Below are positions 42,094 through 51,176 of a stretch of 64,000 nucleotides of DNA, piece after piece. Source of the stretch: Arthrobacter sp. EpRS71 (GTDB lineage: Bacteria; Actinomycetota; Actinomycetes; Actinomycetales; Micrococcaceae); NCBI RefSeq assembly GCF_001512285.1, contig NZ_LNUV01000006.1:821159-885158 (forward strand), read 5' to 3'. The translations under genes were made by a program, and so were the position numbers. Each line of letters starts with the position of its first letter. Positions within the stretch are counted from its first letter, which is position 1. Below the pieces are notes generated by a model. It worked only from the letters and a program-made list of their open reading frames with translations, searched no databases and had not been told where the DNA came from.

Positions 42094-42096
42094 GTC

Positions 42097-42276
42097 ACCC
42101 GCCCGGTGGCCGGGCACATGCTCGCCAACTACGACGGCGTGCTGAAGATCGACGGCGAAATGGGCAACAAGAAGACCTACGATCCCCGCGTGTGGGGTGC
42201 TTCGGCCGAAGCCGGCATGGCTGCGCGCATCGTCGAGGCCGCCCAGCAGCTCGGATCGGTCGGCAAATCGGCGTAA
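42097..42276 (+). pseudogene. fba: 3' remnant of class II fructose-bisphosphate aldolase
   Basis: 59 codons ending TAA 42274-42276 match the C-terminal end of class II aldolases: TRPVAGHMLANYDGVLKIDG, EMGNKKTYDPRVWG and AEAGMAARIVEAAQQLGSVG. Nothing upstream in any frame continues the enzyme (full length about 340 residues); similarity begins abruptly at the Thr of TRPVAG. The frame is open further upstream by chance but encodes Gly/Val-rich nonsense. The fragment lies in the same neighbourhood as pfkA, gap and hxlA, so a local fba has been lost; the metal site and catalytic residues are gone. Confidence 0.8.
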
Positions 42277-42355
42277 CTGGCGCCCAGACGTTCCCACCCA
42301 AAAAGATAGCTTAAAACACTCCAAACTGGGGGTATTGGCTTCGCGGGAATGACAG

Positions 42356-42366
42356 GACGATGGATA
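42356..42366 (+). promoter_or_regulatory. GACGATGGATA motif upstream of the cupin gene
   Basis: Matches the gap/hxlA motif at 10 of 11 bases and lies 73 bp before the cupin start, in the same orientation relative to its gene. May be chance. Confidence 0.3.
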
Positions 42367-42439
42367 CAAGCCGCGGGTCCTCCGCTTACCGGGCCGCCCC
42401 GGGACTTCTACCGGCGGCAACATCAGAAAGGTGCTCCAC

Positions 42440-42802
42440 ATGACTTTGACTTTCCAGCCCCAAGAACTCTTCGAGCGTGACCTGGACAAGTCCCTCCTGG
42501 GCCAGCCCTTTGCCGACGTGCTCGGGGACGAGATTCGCGTGCGGATGGCTGTTCCCTTTATCAGCGACGATCAACGCATCCTCTCGGGCGTCTGGGAGGC
42601 CGAGCCGGGACTGTCGCGTTGGGAATTCCTGGAACGCGGTGAAGCGATCCACGTCCTCGAGGGCCGCATGGTTGTCACCCGGGATGGCGGCGAACCCGTC
42701 ACGGTAGAGGCCGGAAACGCTGCAATTTTTCCCATTGGCTGGCAAGGAACCTGGGAAATCCAGGAGCGCATCCGCAAGTTCTTCGTGATCTTCAACGCCT
42801 GA
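42440..42802 (+). CDS. Cupin-domain protein (DUF861 type)
   Basis: 120 residues from ATG 42440 with GAAAGG upstream; a GTG three codons earlier is in frame. A single small cupin barrel: ILSGVWEAEPGLSRWEFLERGEAIHVLEGRMVVT, then VEAGNAAIFPIGWQGTWEIQE. The group resembles DUF861/(S)-ureidoglycine aminohydrolase-like cupins with a Glu-rich pocket, but metal-binding His residues are few. Substrate unknown. It converges on the MmyB-type regulator (18 bp apart), so it is not obviously its target. Confidence 0.8.
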   Translation: MTLTFQPQELFERDLDKSLLGQPFADVLGDEIRVRMAVPFISDDQRILSGVWEAEPGLSRWEFLERGEAIHVLEGRMVVTRDGGEPVTVEAGNAAIFPIGWQGTWEIQERIRKFFVIFNA

Positions 42803-42820
42803 GCTATTTACCCGGACCTA

Positions 42821-43660
42821 TTAACCGCGTTCAACCAGGCCCATCAAGCGCTGCATCTGCTCCCCGGCGTCGCTCCCCGGCGCCGGGGTGTAGACCACGA
42901 TGTGCAGGTCCGGCCTGTCCGAAGGTGAGACCTGGTGATGTTCCATGTGCAGCACGCCAACTGCGGGGTGGTGAAACTGTCGTTCGCGGGATTCGAAGCC
43001 CAGGATGTCGTACCGGTCCCAGCTTTCCTGGAATTCGGGGCTGGCATCCTTGAGTCGCTCCACCTGATACTCAACATCGGGGTCGCCCAAGCGCTGCCCG
43101 GTTTCAGCCCGGAATTCAGCCAGGAATCGCTTGCTGGTGACGTCCCAATCCGGGAGAAGGTTGCGGATGAAGGGGTCGGTGAACACCAGCCACAGCAGGT
43201 TCCGGTCGGCGGCGTCGAACGTTCCAATGTTGGGGTACAGCGCCTCGTAGGACCGATTCCAGCCGGCGATGCCCCAATCCGGGGACAAGGCGTAGGAGGG
43301 ATTGGGGTCCAGAGCGTCCAGGAGTCGCTGCACATGTGCAGGAGCGTCGGCCGCCACGGGACCCTTGGGCGGAGCTGCTGAATAGCCGCCCAAGGACAGC
43401 ACGTAGCTCAGCCCGGTGTCCGAAAGATGCAGGGCACGCGCAATGGATTCAAGGACCTGCCGTGAGGGACTGATATCCCGGCCTTGCTCCAACCAGGTGT
43501 ACCAGGTGACACTCACGCCGGACAGGAAGGCGATCTCTTCCCGGCGCAGGCCGCGTTCCCGGGACCTGCCCACCGGGGGGAGCCCGTAATCGGAACGCAG
43601 GGCCTGGGTCCGGCGCGTCCTGAGGAACAGTCCCAGTTCTTTGCGCCTCTCATCTTTCAC
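42821..43660 (-). CDS. HTH regulator with MmyB-like ligand domain
   Basis: 279 residues. The Xre-type HTH (about 35-90) reads [42 protein letters not shown]. The C-terminal MmyB-like domain (about 108-270) has [25 protein letters not shown] and FVFTDP-like [18 protein letters not shown], a PAS-like fold reported to bind fatty acids or other hydrophobic ligands in homologues. Divergent from ilvD (87 bp), whose promoter it may touch. Such regulators often control a neighbouring oxidoreductase; none is adjacent here. Confidence 0.88.
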   Translation of the reverse strand: MKDERRKELGLFLRTRRTQALRSDYGLPPVGRSRERGLRREEIAFLSGVSVTWYTWLEQGRDISPSRQVLESIARALHLSDTGLSYVLSLGGYSAAPPKGPVAADAPAHVQRLLDALDPNPSYALSPDWGIAGWNRSYEALYPNIGTFDAADRNLLWLVFTDPFIRNLLPDWDVTSKRFLAEFRAETGQRLGDPDVEYQVERLKDASPEFQESWDRYDILGFESRERQFHHPAVGVLHMEHHQVSPSDRPDLHIVVYTPAPGSDAGEQMQRLMGLVERG

Positions 43661-43746
43661 GAGCTCAACACTATTACTCTGGTACTTTCAGTACTAGTAG
43701 CAGCACCGTCTTCCGCCATGTGACGAACGACAGCAGGATGGTATTC

Positions 43747-45609
43747 ATGCCTGCACTACGCTCAAGAACTGTCACCCACGGCCGCAACATGGCCGGAGCC
43801 CGCGCGCTGTTGCGTGCCTCCGGCGTTGCCAACACGGACATCGGCAAGCCGATCATCGCCGTCGCCAACTCCTTCACCGAGTTTGTCCCCGGCCATACCC
43901 ACCTGGCGCCCGTGGGCCGGATCGTCTCCGACGCGATCCTCGCCGCAGGCGCTGTGCCGCGCGAGTTCAACACCATCGCCGTGGACGATGGCATCGCCAT
44001 GGGCCACTCCGGCATGCTCTACTCGCTGCCATCCCGTGATCTGATTGCCGACTCCGTTGAGTACATGGTCAACGCACACTGCGCTGATGCCCTGGTCTGC
44101 ATCTCCAACTGCGACAAGATCACCCCGGGCATGCTCATGGCCGCCCTGCGCCTGAACATCCCCGTGGTGTTCGTTTCCGGCGGTCCCATGGAGGCCGGCC
44201 GCGTGACCCTGACCGACGGATCCGTGCGCTCCCTTGACCTGGTGAACGCGATTGCCGACGCTGTGGACGAATCCATCTCAGATGAAGACATCAACCTCAT
44301 CGAAGAGAACGCCTGCCCCACCTGTGGCTCCTGCTCAGGCATGTTTACCGCCAACTCCATGAACTGCCTGGCCGAAGCGATCGGGCTGGCCCTGCCGGGC
44401 AACGGTTCCGTGCTGGCCACCCACACCGCCCGCAAGGCGCTGTACGAGAAGGCCGGTTCCACGATTGTTGAGCTGGTGAAGCGCTATTACGACGGCGACG
44501 ACGAGTCCGTCCTGCCGCGCAACATCGCCACCGCTGAAGCGTTCGACAACGCCATGGCCCTGGACATTTCCATGGGTGGCTCCACCAACACCATCCTGCA
44601 CTTGCTGGCTGCGGCCCAGGAAGCAGGCGTGGACTACGGCCTGGCCGAAATGGACGCCAAGTCCCGCCAGGTTCCTTGCCTGGCCAAGGTGGCTCCGAAC
44701 GTTGCCGGCAACAAGACCTATTACATGGAAGACGTGCACCGTGCCGGAGGCATCCCGGCGCTGCTGGGTGAGCTGAATCGTGGTGGCCTCCTGCACAAGA
44801 ACGTCCACTCGGTGCACTCCACCGACCTTGACGGATGGCTGGATGATTGGGATGTCCGCGGCGGCAAGGCAACAGAAGAAGCCAAAGCGCTGTGGCACGC
44901 CGCTCCCGGTGGTGTCCGTTCCTCCACAGCTTTCTCGCAGTCAAACGTCTGGACCTCCTTGGACACGGACGCTGAAGATGGCTGCATCCGGTCGGTGGAA
45001 CACGCGTTCTCCAAGGACGGTGGCTTGGCTGTGCTGCGCGGCAACGTGGCAGTGGACGGCGCCGTGGTGAAGACCGCAGGCGTGGACGAGTCCATCTGGA
45101 CCTTCGAAGGCCCCGCAGTTGTGTGCGAGTCACAGGACGAAGCCGTGGAGAAGATCCTGAACAAGACCATCAAGGAAGGCGACGTAGTGGTGATCCGCTA
45201 CGAAGGCCCTCGAGGTGGACCGGGTATGCAGGAGATGCTCTACCCCACCTCGTTCCTCAAGGGCCGCGGCCTGGGCAAGAAGTGCGCCCTCATCACGGAC
45301 GGCCGCTTCTCCGGCGGCACCTCCGGCCTGTCGATCGGGCACATCTCCCCGGAAGCTGCCTCCGGCGGCACCATCGCCCTGGTGGAGAACGGCGACATCA
45401 TCAGCATCGACATCACCCAGCGCTCCCTCCAGTTGCAGGTCTCCGATGAGATCCTGGCCGAGCGCCGCGAAAAGCTCCTGGTCAACGGCGGCTACAAGCC
45501 CAAGGACCGCGAACGCCACGTGTCTCCCGCACTGCGCGCCTACGCCGCCATGGCGCTGTCCGCAGACAAGGGTGCCGTCCGGGACGTCTCACTGGTGGAA
45601 AACCTCTAG
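43747..45609 (+). CDS. ilvD: Dihydroxy-acid dehydratase
   Basis: 620 residues from ATG 43747, which begins [21 protein letters not shown] exactly like family members; ATG 43738 and GTG 43720 are also in frame. Iron-sulfur ligands lie in [13 protein letters not shown] and [18 protein letters not shown]; the C-terminal [18 protein letters not shown] is the substrate end. It dehydrates 2,3-dihydroxy-isovalerate and -methylvalerate in valine, isoleucine and pantothenate synthesis. Length and motifs normal. Monocistronic: the next gene is small and unrelated. Confidence 0.96.
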   Translation: MPALRSRTVTHGRNMAGARALLRASGVANTDIGKPIIAVANSFTEFVPGHTHLAPVGRIVSDAILAAGAVPREFNTIAVDDGIAMGHSGMLYSLPSRDLIADSVEYMVNAHCADALVCISNCDKITPGMLMAALRLNIPVVFVSGGPMEAGRVTLTDGSVRSLDLVNAIADAVDESISDEDINLIEENACPTCGSCSGMFTANSMNCLAEAIGLALPGNGSVLATHTARKALYEKAGSTIVELVKRYYDGDDESVLPRNIATAEAFDNAMALDISMGGSTNTILHLLAAAQEAGVDYGLAEMDAKSRQVPCLAKVAPNVAGNKTYYMEDVHRAGGIPALLGELNRGGLLHKNVHSVHSTDLDGWLDDWDVRGGKATEEAKALWHAAPGGVRSSTAFSQSNVWTSLDTDAEDGCIRSVEHAFSKDGGLAVLRGNVAVDGAVVKTAGVDESIWTFEGPAVVCESQDEAVEKILNKTIKEGDVVVIRYEGPRGGPGMQEMLYPTSFLKGRGLGKKCALITDGRFSGGTSGLSIGHISPEAASGGTIALVENGDIISIDITQRSLQLQVSDEILAERREKLLVNGGYKPKDRERHVSPALRAYAAMALSADKGAVRDVSLVENL

Positions 45610-45805
45610 CGGTGAAACCCGGAATCTGCGGTCATACTTTGGCAGCACGCCACGTCAGGGATGATTCCGTGGATTATTCAATTCGTCGGGGTGCGGGGTG
45701 CCAAATGTGCGCCATTGTGGGCTATCTTGATCGTTATGCGGCCCGGACAGGGCTAATGGTCTACAGCACGTTTGCAATTGTTCCGTATCGATGAAAGGAA
45801 ATGCC

Positions 45806-46027
45806 TTGGCTGTTTCTGTTGAATTGGGCAAAGCACTCGATAAAGCCTACGAAAACTCCACCCTCGATGAAATCCTGGCGGCCCCGCCGTCGGCGCTTGC
45901 CGGACTGACCGACAAACACGCCGAACTGCTCGCTGACCTGGGTATCAAAACCGTCCGGGATCTGGGGAGTAACAAGTACTTCGCTGCCGCAGGCGTGCTG
46001 GTCGCGCTGGCCGGAAAAGCCGGATAA
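45806..46027 (+). CDS. Small helix-hairpin-helix-like protein
   Basis: 73 residues from TTG 45806, with AAAGGA seven bases before; ATG 45791 is the alternative but its own ribosome site is poor. The C-terminal part LTDKHAELLADLGIKTVRDLGSNKYFAAAGVLVALAG looks like a helix-hairpin-helix (LADLGIKTVRDL) as found in DNA- or nucleotide-binding proteins. No catalytic residues. Function unknown. A strong bidirectional terminator follows. Confidence 0.65.
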   Translation: MAVSVELGKALDKAYENSTLDEILAAPPSALAGLTDKHAELLADLGIKTVRDLGSNKYFAAAGVLVALAGKAG

Positions 46028-46046
46028 TTCACCTCGCATCGCGAAA

Positions 46047-46081
46047 GCGTACGACGGCGGGAGGTTCCCGCCGTCGTGCGC
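46047..46081. terminator. Bidirectional terminator
   Basis: GCGTACGACGGCGGG (46047-46061) pairs with CCCGCCGTCGTGCGC (46067-46081) at 14 of 15 positions around a 5-base loop, between two convergent small genes. Confidence 0.75.
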
Positions 46082-46102
46082 TGACTGTTACGGTGCTTCC
46101 GT

Positions 46103-46312
46103 TCAAAGCGGCGCGTCGATGCCGAGGTCTTCGAGCGCCCACGACAGGATCCGCAGCTCGAAAGGGTGCCGCTCCTGGATCTCAAAGACGTAGGCGTCAA
46201 GCTCGAGGACGGGAGCATTCCCTCCCTGGGCCCAATACCTGAGCCACAGGTCGTCAATATCGATCGTCCGGTTGCGTATGAGGTTTCGCGCTGTTCTACG
46301 TGGATCTTCCAT
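46103..46312 (-). CDS. Small conserved-looking hypothetical protein
   Basis: 69 residues from ATG 46312 (MEDPRRTARNLIRNRTIDID); the frame is open to 46408 but the earlier part overlaps the promoter of the GAF-ANTAR gene. Two amphipathic helices, DIDDLWLRYWAQGGNA and AYVFEIQERHPFELRILSWALEDLG, and an acidic overall charge. No family recognised. Divergent from the GAF-ANTAR gene. Confidence 0.5.
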   Translation of the reverse strand: MEDPRRTARNLIRNRTIDIDDLWLRYWAQGGNAPVLELDAYVFEIQERHPFELRILSWALEDLGIDAPL

Positions 46313-46447
46313 GGCAGGTATCCCGTTGCAAGCGGCGGGTCGCTCTCGGAGTGATTTGATCAGGTACCTTACCATAAAGACTGTACCTCTCCTGGGTTTC
46401 GCGGACAATGGGTGACGGGAGGCCTAAGTGTTCCTACGATTAGGCTC

Positions 46448-47185
46448 ATGGAACCTACCGGAAGTGCCGAACACATCAGAAGCCTGCACGAATTGGTGGT
46501 CGGCAGTTCAGACATCCACGGAATCCTCAATGGGGTGACCGGCTTCGCCTGTGATGCCATGAGCAAGGTGGCCGGCGAAAACATCGACTGCGCCCTGACG
46601 CTGCGCCGGCGCAAACGGACATCCACTGTTGCAGGCAGCAGCGAAAGGGCCGTGTATCTGGACAAGATTGAACAGGAACTTCGGCAGGGCCCCTGTCTGG
46701 CAGCGTTGGACGCCGGGCGTCCGATGCTCTTGGCCGACGTCAGCACCGACACCAACTGGCCGCTCTACAGCAAGGCCCTGGCAGCTGAGGGCGTCCACAG
46801 TGCACTGGGCGTTCCTATGGACTTGGGCGAGACCTCGCAGGCGGTCATCAACTTCTTCGCACCCACAGCCGGGACCTTCACGGATGCTGTCATTGCTGAA
46901 GCTGCCGCCTTCGCAGACGTTGCCGGTAGTACCTTGCGCCTGGCCATCAGGGTGGAAACCGTGGAGCAACTCAACGCAGACCTGAAGACGGCGATGTCCT
47001 CCAGAACGGTCATTGACCTCGCCTGCGGCGTCATCATGGCTCAGAATCGTTGCAGCCAAGACGAAGCATTCAGCGTGCTGACCAAGGCATCAAGCCACCG
47101 AAACCAAAAACTGCATGCCGTTGCGTCGGAAATCATCGCCACCCTCAGTGGCAGTAGTGACAACCAACTGCGCTTTGAGGACTAG
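46448..47185 (+). CDS. GAF-ANTAR transcription antitermination regulator
   Basis: 245 residues from ATG 46448; the frame is open to 46412. A GAF domain (about 5-155: QELRQGPCLAALDAGRPMLLADVS, LGVPMDLGETSQAVINFFAP) is followed by an ANTAR domain (about 170-230: LKTAMSSRTVIDLACGVIMAQNRCSQDEAFSVLTKASSHRNQKLHAVASEII). ANTAR binds paired RNA hairpins to prevent termination. The GAF ligand is unknown and no His kinase or RNA target is visible next to it. Actinobacteria carry several such proteins with roles in stress or dormancy. Confidence 0.88.
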   Translation: MEPTGSAEHIRSLHELVVGSSDIHGILNGVTGFACDAMSKVAGENIDCALTLRRRKRTSTVAGSSERAVYLDKIEQELRQGPCLAALDAGRPMLLADVSTDTNWPLYSKALAAEGVHSALGVPMDLGETSQAVINFFAPTAGTFTDAVIAEAAAFADVAGSTLRLAIRVETVEQLNADLKTAMSSRTVIDLACGVIMAQNRCSQDEAFSVLTKASSHRNQKLHAVASEIIATLSGSSDNQLRFED

Positions 47186-47205
47186 CCAGTTTTGACGAAC
47201 CGCTC

Positions 47206-47520
47206 TTAGTACAAGCGGGCTGTTTGATACAACTGCCCTGCTTGGTCGCCGCCGCTCAGTGGCGACGGCGGGGGCGGGGGCGACGCACCGCCGTCGGGCT
47301 CGCTGACCGGGCCAGTGACGCCGGTGGCCACGACCCTGCGGAGCTTGGTGCGTCCCAAGAAGAGCATGGCCAATGGTCCGAGCAAGAGCAGAAGGCCAAC
47401 CGTGCCCAACCATGCCATGCCTGCAACGAAAACCAGGCCCACCATGTAGAGAAGGTGGATGTCCGGAGCGCTCGTCAACGACACAGTGGTTGCGAAGGCC
47501 GGGCCTTGGGATAACTTCAT
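47206..47520 (-). CDS. Small membrane protein
   Basis: 104 residues. One long hydrophobic stretch, about 22-56 (IHLLYMVGLVFVAGMAWLGT and beyond), probably two closely spaced helices, then a basic LGRTKLRR and a Pro/Ser-rich tail GGASPPPPPSPLSGG. No family recognised. It converges on the GAF-ANTAR gene with 20 bp between. Confidence 0.55.
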   Translation of the reverse strand: MKLSQGPAFATTVSLTSAPDIHLLYMVGLVFVAGMAWLGTVGLLLLLGPLAMLFLGRTKLRRVVATGVTGPVSEPDGGASPPPPPSPLSGGDQAGQLYQTARLY

Positions 47521-47953
47521 ATTCTGCTCCTGCGGGGCGTCAGTTGCTCTTTCCTACTGCTTATGAGTGTTCTGACAGGTCGAAAAGTGTTGGCGATTCG
47601 GGGTGATTTTTCGAGGAACTTCGCTGGCTCGAGGGCGCGGAGCATGAACCCGGAGTCCACCCCATTACTTTGGCAAAAGACAACAGGAAGAAATTGTTTT
47701 TAAGTCCGCGTCACGTTTCCGCAGGTCAAAGCACATATCCAGTGCCCAAGTCGTTGAACCGCGTCCGTGCCGTCGCCCTTTTCGGCCGCGTTGCGGTTCA
47801 CCGACGGAGTTGGCAGTGATGGGTGTGGCGGGTTCTGGGGCCCGCCCGGGGCGCCATCACTGAGTAAACCGGGCTAGTGCGGTCGGTCGTCTGAGTCGCG
47901 ACCGACCGCACGACCCGGTAGACGGCCGAAGTGCGTAAACCTAGACTGACCGC
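47521..47953. other. Non-coding stretch with a 13-bp hairpin (47877-47911)
   Basis: 433 bp without a convincing gene on either strand. Part is AT-rich for this genome (GAAATTGTTTTTAAG near 47695), which may be promoter for the small membrane protein. GTGCGGTCGGTCG (47877-47889) pairs perfectly with CGACCGACCGCAC (47899-47911), 43 bp before the META lipoprotein start. It lacks a T tract and may be an operator or 5' UTR hairpin. Confidence 0.5.
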
Positions 47954-48334
47954 ATGGCGCAGACCAAGCCCCGCATCATTCGCGCTGTTTCCCTGGCCTT
48001 CATGGCAGCCGTCGTCCTGACAGGCTGCGCGGGAAGCGGCACCAGCCCTTTCGTCGGCATGTGGGGTGATCCAAGTGACGCCAGGCAACCTTCCCTGGAC
48101 CTCACATCAGATGGCAACGCCGCAGGAACTGACGGTTGCAACAGGCTCATGGGATCGTGGAAAGAGGACGGCAAGACCATCTCGTTCGGGGGTTTCGCCT
48201 CCACCCGGATGGCCTGCGAAGGCGTGGATACCTGGCTTTCAAATGCGTCGACGGCCAAAATCCAGGAAGACGGGAAGCTGGCGGTGTTCGGCCAAGGCGG
48301 GGATCAGATCGGGACGCTTGTACCCGGCAAGTAA
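47954..48334 (+). CDS. META-domain (HslJ-like) lipoprotein
   Basis: 126 residues. The signal peptide ends VVLTGCAGSG (lipobox LTGC, Cys25). The mature part is one META domain: SLDLTSDGNAAGTDGCNRLMGSW, STRMACEGVDTWL and a final strand IGTLVPG, with the characteristic DGCNR and RMAC Cys pair. META/HslJ proteins are surface proteins linked with stress or antibiotic tolerance, without a known reaction. The following glutaminase is on the same strand, 46 bp on, and may share the transcript. Confidence 0.82.
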   Translation: MAQTKPRIIRAVSLAFMAAVVLTGCAGSGTSPFVGMWGDPSDARQPSLDLTSDGNAAGTDGCNRLMGSWKEDGKTISFGGFASTRMACEGVDTWLSNASTAKIQEDGKLAVFGQGGDQIGTLVPGK

Positions 48335-48380
48335 CCGGGTCCCGTCCAGGCATCAGTTTCAACGAATCGTGGGGGACACC

Positions 48381-49409
48381 GTGGAGGATTCACGTGGTGA
48401 GGGTGTGGAACAGGCAGTCTCAACCGGAACATTGCCCGGCTGGGATCAGGTCGATTCGCTGGTAGCGGCATCATACGAGCGGAACCGTGCGTGCAGTGAT
48501 GGCTCGGCGGCAGACTACATCCCCGTTCTTGCGCACGCTGACCCTGATCTCTTTGGCGTCTGCGTGGTGGAGGTGGATGGCGGAGTGCATGTGGCCGGCG
48601 ATGCCGAGGTGGAGTTTTCCATCCAGTCCATCTCCAAAGCCTTCGTCTACGCCCTGGTGTGTGAGGACCTCGGGCATAGTGCCGTGGCTGACTTGGTGGG
48701 CGTGAACAACACCGGCTTGGCCTTCAACTCCGTGATGGCAATAGAACTCAATGACGGACACCCCATGAATCCCATGGTCAACGCCGGTGCGCTGGCCACC
48801 ACCGCCCTGGTACCAGGCACAACGGCGGACGATCAGTGGGACAGCATTCACAGCGGACTGTCGGCTTTCGCAGGCCGTACGTTGGTGCTGGATGAAGAGG
48901 TCTACCGTTCTGAATCCGCGACCAATACCCGGAACCGCGCCATTGCCCGGCTCTTGGAAAGCTACGGCAGGATGGTCCGCGATCCGTTGGAAGTCGTGGA
49001 TGTCTACACCAAGCAATGCTCGCTGCGCATCAGCGCCCGGGACCTCGCCATCATGGGCGCCACACTGGCCGATGGCGGGGTCAATCCCGTGAGTGGCAAG
49101 CGGGTGGTTTCCGCTGAAGTTTGCCGGGATACCCTAGCCATCCTTGCGGCCAACGGGCTCTACGAAAGATCGGGGGAATGGCTCTTCGAGATCGGGCTCC
49201 CGGGCAAATCCGGGGTCTCCGGCGGACTGCTCACGGTGTCACCCGGCAAGGCAGGAATCGGGACCTTCTCGCCGCGTCTGGACTCCGCCGGGAACAGCGT
49301 CCGCGGGCAACAGGCCACCGCGTATCTCTCCCGGGTGCTGGGTTTGAACATCTTCGCATCCCAAGCGCATGCCCCGGCGGAAGGGTCCGCGGAGGCCAGC
49401 TCGCACTGA
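48381..49409 (+). CDS. glsA: Glutaminase
   Basis: 342 residues from GTG 48381, five bases after GGGGG; a GTG at 48369 is possible, and the open frame further upstream overlaps the META gene out of its frame. Glutaminase A-type motifs: the beta-lactamase-like Ser-Lys pair in FSIQSISKAFVYAL, HPMNPMVNAGALATTAL, ESATNTRNRAIARLL and GLPGKSGVSGGLL. It hydrolyses glutamine to glutamate and ammonia in the cytoplasm. No STAS or ankyrin extension at the C-terminus, which ends in a short Ala/Glu tail. Confidence 0.93.
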   Translation: MEDSRGEGVEQAVSTGTLPGWDQVDSLVAASYERNRACSDGSAADYIPVLAHADPDLFGVCVVEVDGGVHVAGDAEVEFSIQSISKAFVYALVCEDLGHSAVADLVGVNNTGLAFNSVMAIELNDGHPMNPMVNAGALATTALVPGTTADDQWDSIHSGLSAFAGRTLVLDEEVYRSESATNTRNRAIARLLESYGRMVRDPLEVVDVYTKQCSLRISARDLAIMGATLADGGVNPVSGKRVVSAEVCRDTLAILAANGLYERSGEWLFEIGLPGKSGVSGGLLTVSPGKAGIGTFSPRLDSAGNSVRGQQATAYLSRVLGLNIFASQAHAPAEGSAEASSH

Positions 49410-49423
49410 GGCGAGCGTACGCG

Positions 49424-50737
49424 CTACACAGAGTCGGGCTGGGTGTCTGCACCTTCCGGATCAGCGGCGTTTGCGGCCAAGGGATTCTCAATCTCATCCG
49501 TCATCATGCGTGCTGCGAAGAGTGCCACGAAGGCCATGATGGGGCACACCAGGCCGGCGATGAAGAAGATGAGCCAGAGAGGAACCACCTCGGCCAGAGG
49601 TCCGGCAAGGGCCATGGAAACCGGCATCAACGCCAGTGAAACGAAGAAGTCCAGGCTGGAAATCCGACCCAACAAATGCCGGGGCACTCGCCGTTGCAGC
49701 AGCGTCCCCCAGATGACCATGCCAACTCCCTCGGTGGCACCAAAGATGAGCATCGCGGCGCCGAGCACCCAGAAATTGTCCATGAACCCGATCGCAGCAA
49801 CCGGCAGGCTTCCCAGTCCCCAGGTCACCACCATCACGGTGAGGTAGCGCCGGGGAAGGCGGAACGTTGCCGTGGCCAGCGCGGCGGCGGCGCTGCCAAC
49901 TCCCATGACTGCCAGCAGGAAACCGAACGTCCTTGAGTCGCCGCCCAATTGATCGCGGACCACGAACGGAAGCAGGACCTCGATGGGACCGATCAGGAAA
50001 AGCACGGACAAACAGGCCCAGATCAGGGTCCACAGAAGCCACGGTGTGCGGATGGTGTAGCTGAATCCCTCTCGGAGGTCCTTGATCAGCGAGGATCTGC
50101 CGGTTCCCGGGGCTGTAGTGTCCGGAACGGTTTCACCCGGGCCAGAAGCCTGACGGCTCAGGAGGTTCACGATCCCAAACGCCAGCAAGTGGCACACTGC
50201 CACACCGGCCACGGCATGGGCCGGGGACAGCACCGCCACCAGGATCCCCGCGATGGCCGGGCCCGCTGCCTGCTGCAAAACCGGCCGCACTGTTCCTTCC
50301 AGTCCATTGGCAGCCAGAAGGTCGTCGGCCGGCAGGATGCGCGGAAGCATGGCCGAATACGCGGGGAAGAAGAACGTCTGGCCCACACCCAGGACGAAGG
50401 CCCCCACGGCCAGGTGCCACAGCTGAATCACATTGAACATGGCAAGTGCTGTGATGGTGGCAATGACGGCCAGGTTGGCGCCTTCCACCGCAATGATGAG
50501 GAGCCGCTGCGGGAACCGGTCGGCCGCGATACCGCCCGCCAGGACAAAGCCCACCAAACCTATGCTGGCTGCGGTGGCAACCAAGGACAGTTCCAGCGGG
50601 CCGCCACCAAGGTGGATGACCTCATAAACCATCGCCACCGCCCACATCCCGGATCCGAAGATGGATATGGACAGCGCAGAAATCAACACCCGGAATTCCC
50701 GGTGCGCGAAGGGACGCAACGCTCTCAGCGAGGCCAT
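49424..50737 (-). CDS. MFS transporter (EntS/MFS_3 type)
   Basis: 437 residues with twelve membrane helices. AHREFRVLISALSISIFGSGM opens helix 1; LAGGIAADRFPQRLLIIAVE is the loop 2-3 motif, and TFFFPAYSAMLPRILPADDLLAANGLEGTVR is typical of the enterobactin-exporter/MFS_3 group. It exports siderophores or drugs in homologues; no siderophore genes are near. The C-terminal tail is acidic. Converges on glsA with 14 bp between. Confidence 0.87.
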   Translation of the reverse strand: MASLRALRPFAHREFRVLISALSISIFGSGMWAVAMVYEVIHLGGGPLELSLVATAASIGLVGFVLAGGIAADRFPQRLLIIAVEGANLAVIATITALAMFNVIQLWHLAVGAFVLGVGQTFFFPAYSAMLPRILPADDLLAANGLEGTVRPVLQQAAGPAIAGILVAVLSPAHAVAGVAVCHLLAFGIVNLLSRQASGPGETVPDTTAPGTGRSSLIKDLREGFSYTIRTPWLLWTLIWACLSVLFLIGPIEVLLPFVVRDQLGGDSRTFGFLLAVMGVGSAAAALATATFRLPRRYLTVMVVTWGLGSLPVAAIGFMDNFWVLGAAMLIFGATEGVGMVIWGTLLQRRVPRHLLGRISSLDFFVSLALMPVSMALAGPLAEVVPLWLIFFIAGLVCPIMAFVALFAARMMTDEIENPLAANAADPEGADTQPDSV

Positions 50738-50812
50738 TCCCTCAGCCTAAACCTGTGCCTTGGCGCGGTGGTTGGCACCCGGTCTCCGGAACGAAGTCCG
50801 GGAGGAACCAGG

Positions 50813-50977
50813 TTATGAAGCGCCCGACGGCGGCGCGTCGTCGTCGATGTCCGCACCTTCTGCGGGGTCTTGGCTGTGCAAACCGGTATCGTGCGGAACC
50901 CAGCCTTCAGTTTCACCCTCCGCCGGGGCGTCGGCGTGGTGCCGGTCGGCATGTTCGTTCTTGTCCGAGCCATTCAT
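50813..50977 (-). CDS. Very small acidic/His-rich protein
   Basis: 54 residues from ATG 50977 (ACAGGAAG upstream); an ATG at 51001 is in frame. Composition is extreme: Asp, Glu, His and Ala dominate (SDKNEHADRHHADAPAEGET, ending AEGADIDDDAPPSG), with no hydrophobic core, so it should be disordered. It lies in a 440-bp gap between the MFS exporter and the EcsC-like gene; aside from this reading frame I see nothing in the gap. No family recognised. Confidence 0.45.
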   Translation of the reverse strand: MNGSDKNEHADRHHADAPAEGETEGWVPHDTGLHSQDPAEGADIDDDAPPSGAS

Positions 50978-51176
50978 AACGGATACTTCCTGTCCTTGCA
51001 TGGACTGCTTCCGTGAGTGCCTCCCAGTTTACGCCGGAGGATGGCCGAAGCGGGGTCCGCTCTCCGCGGAATACTGTCCACATACGGCCTTCAACGGCAC
51101 TCGCAGGGTGAGGCCGTGGCATAGGCTGAAGCCAGCAGTTCCCCGTAAAACGACTAGCTGCCAAGGAGAGGTGAAG

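Noticed and set aside
48066..48380. Longer glutaminase starting inside the META gene
   Set aside because: That part reads the META lipoprotein gene in another frame; glutaminase similarity begins after GTG 48381.
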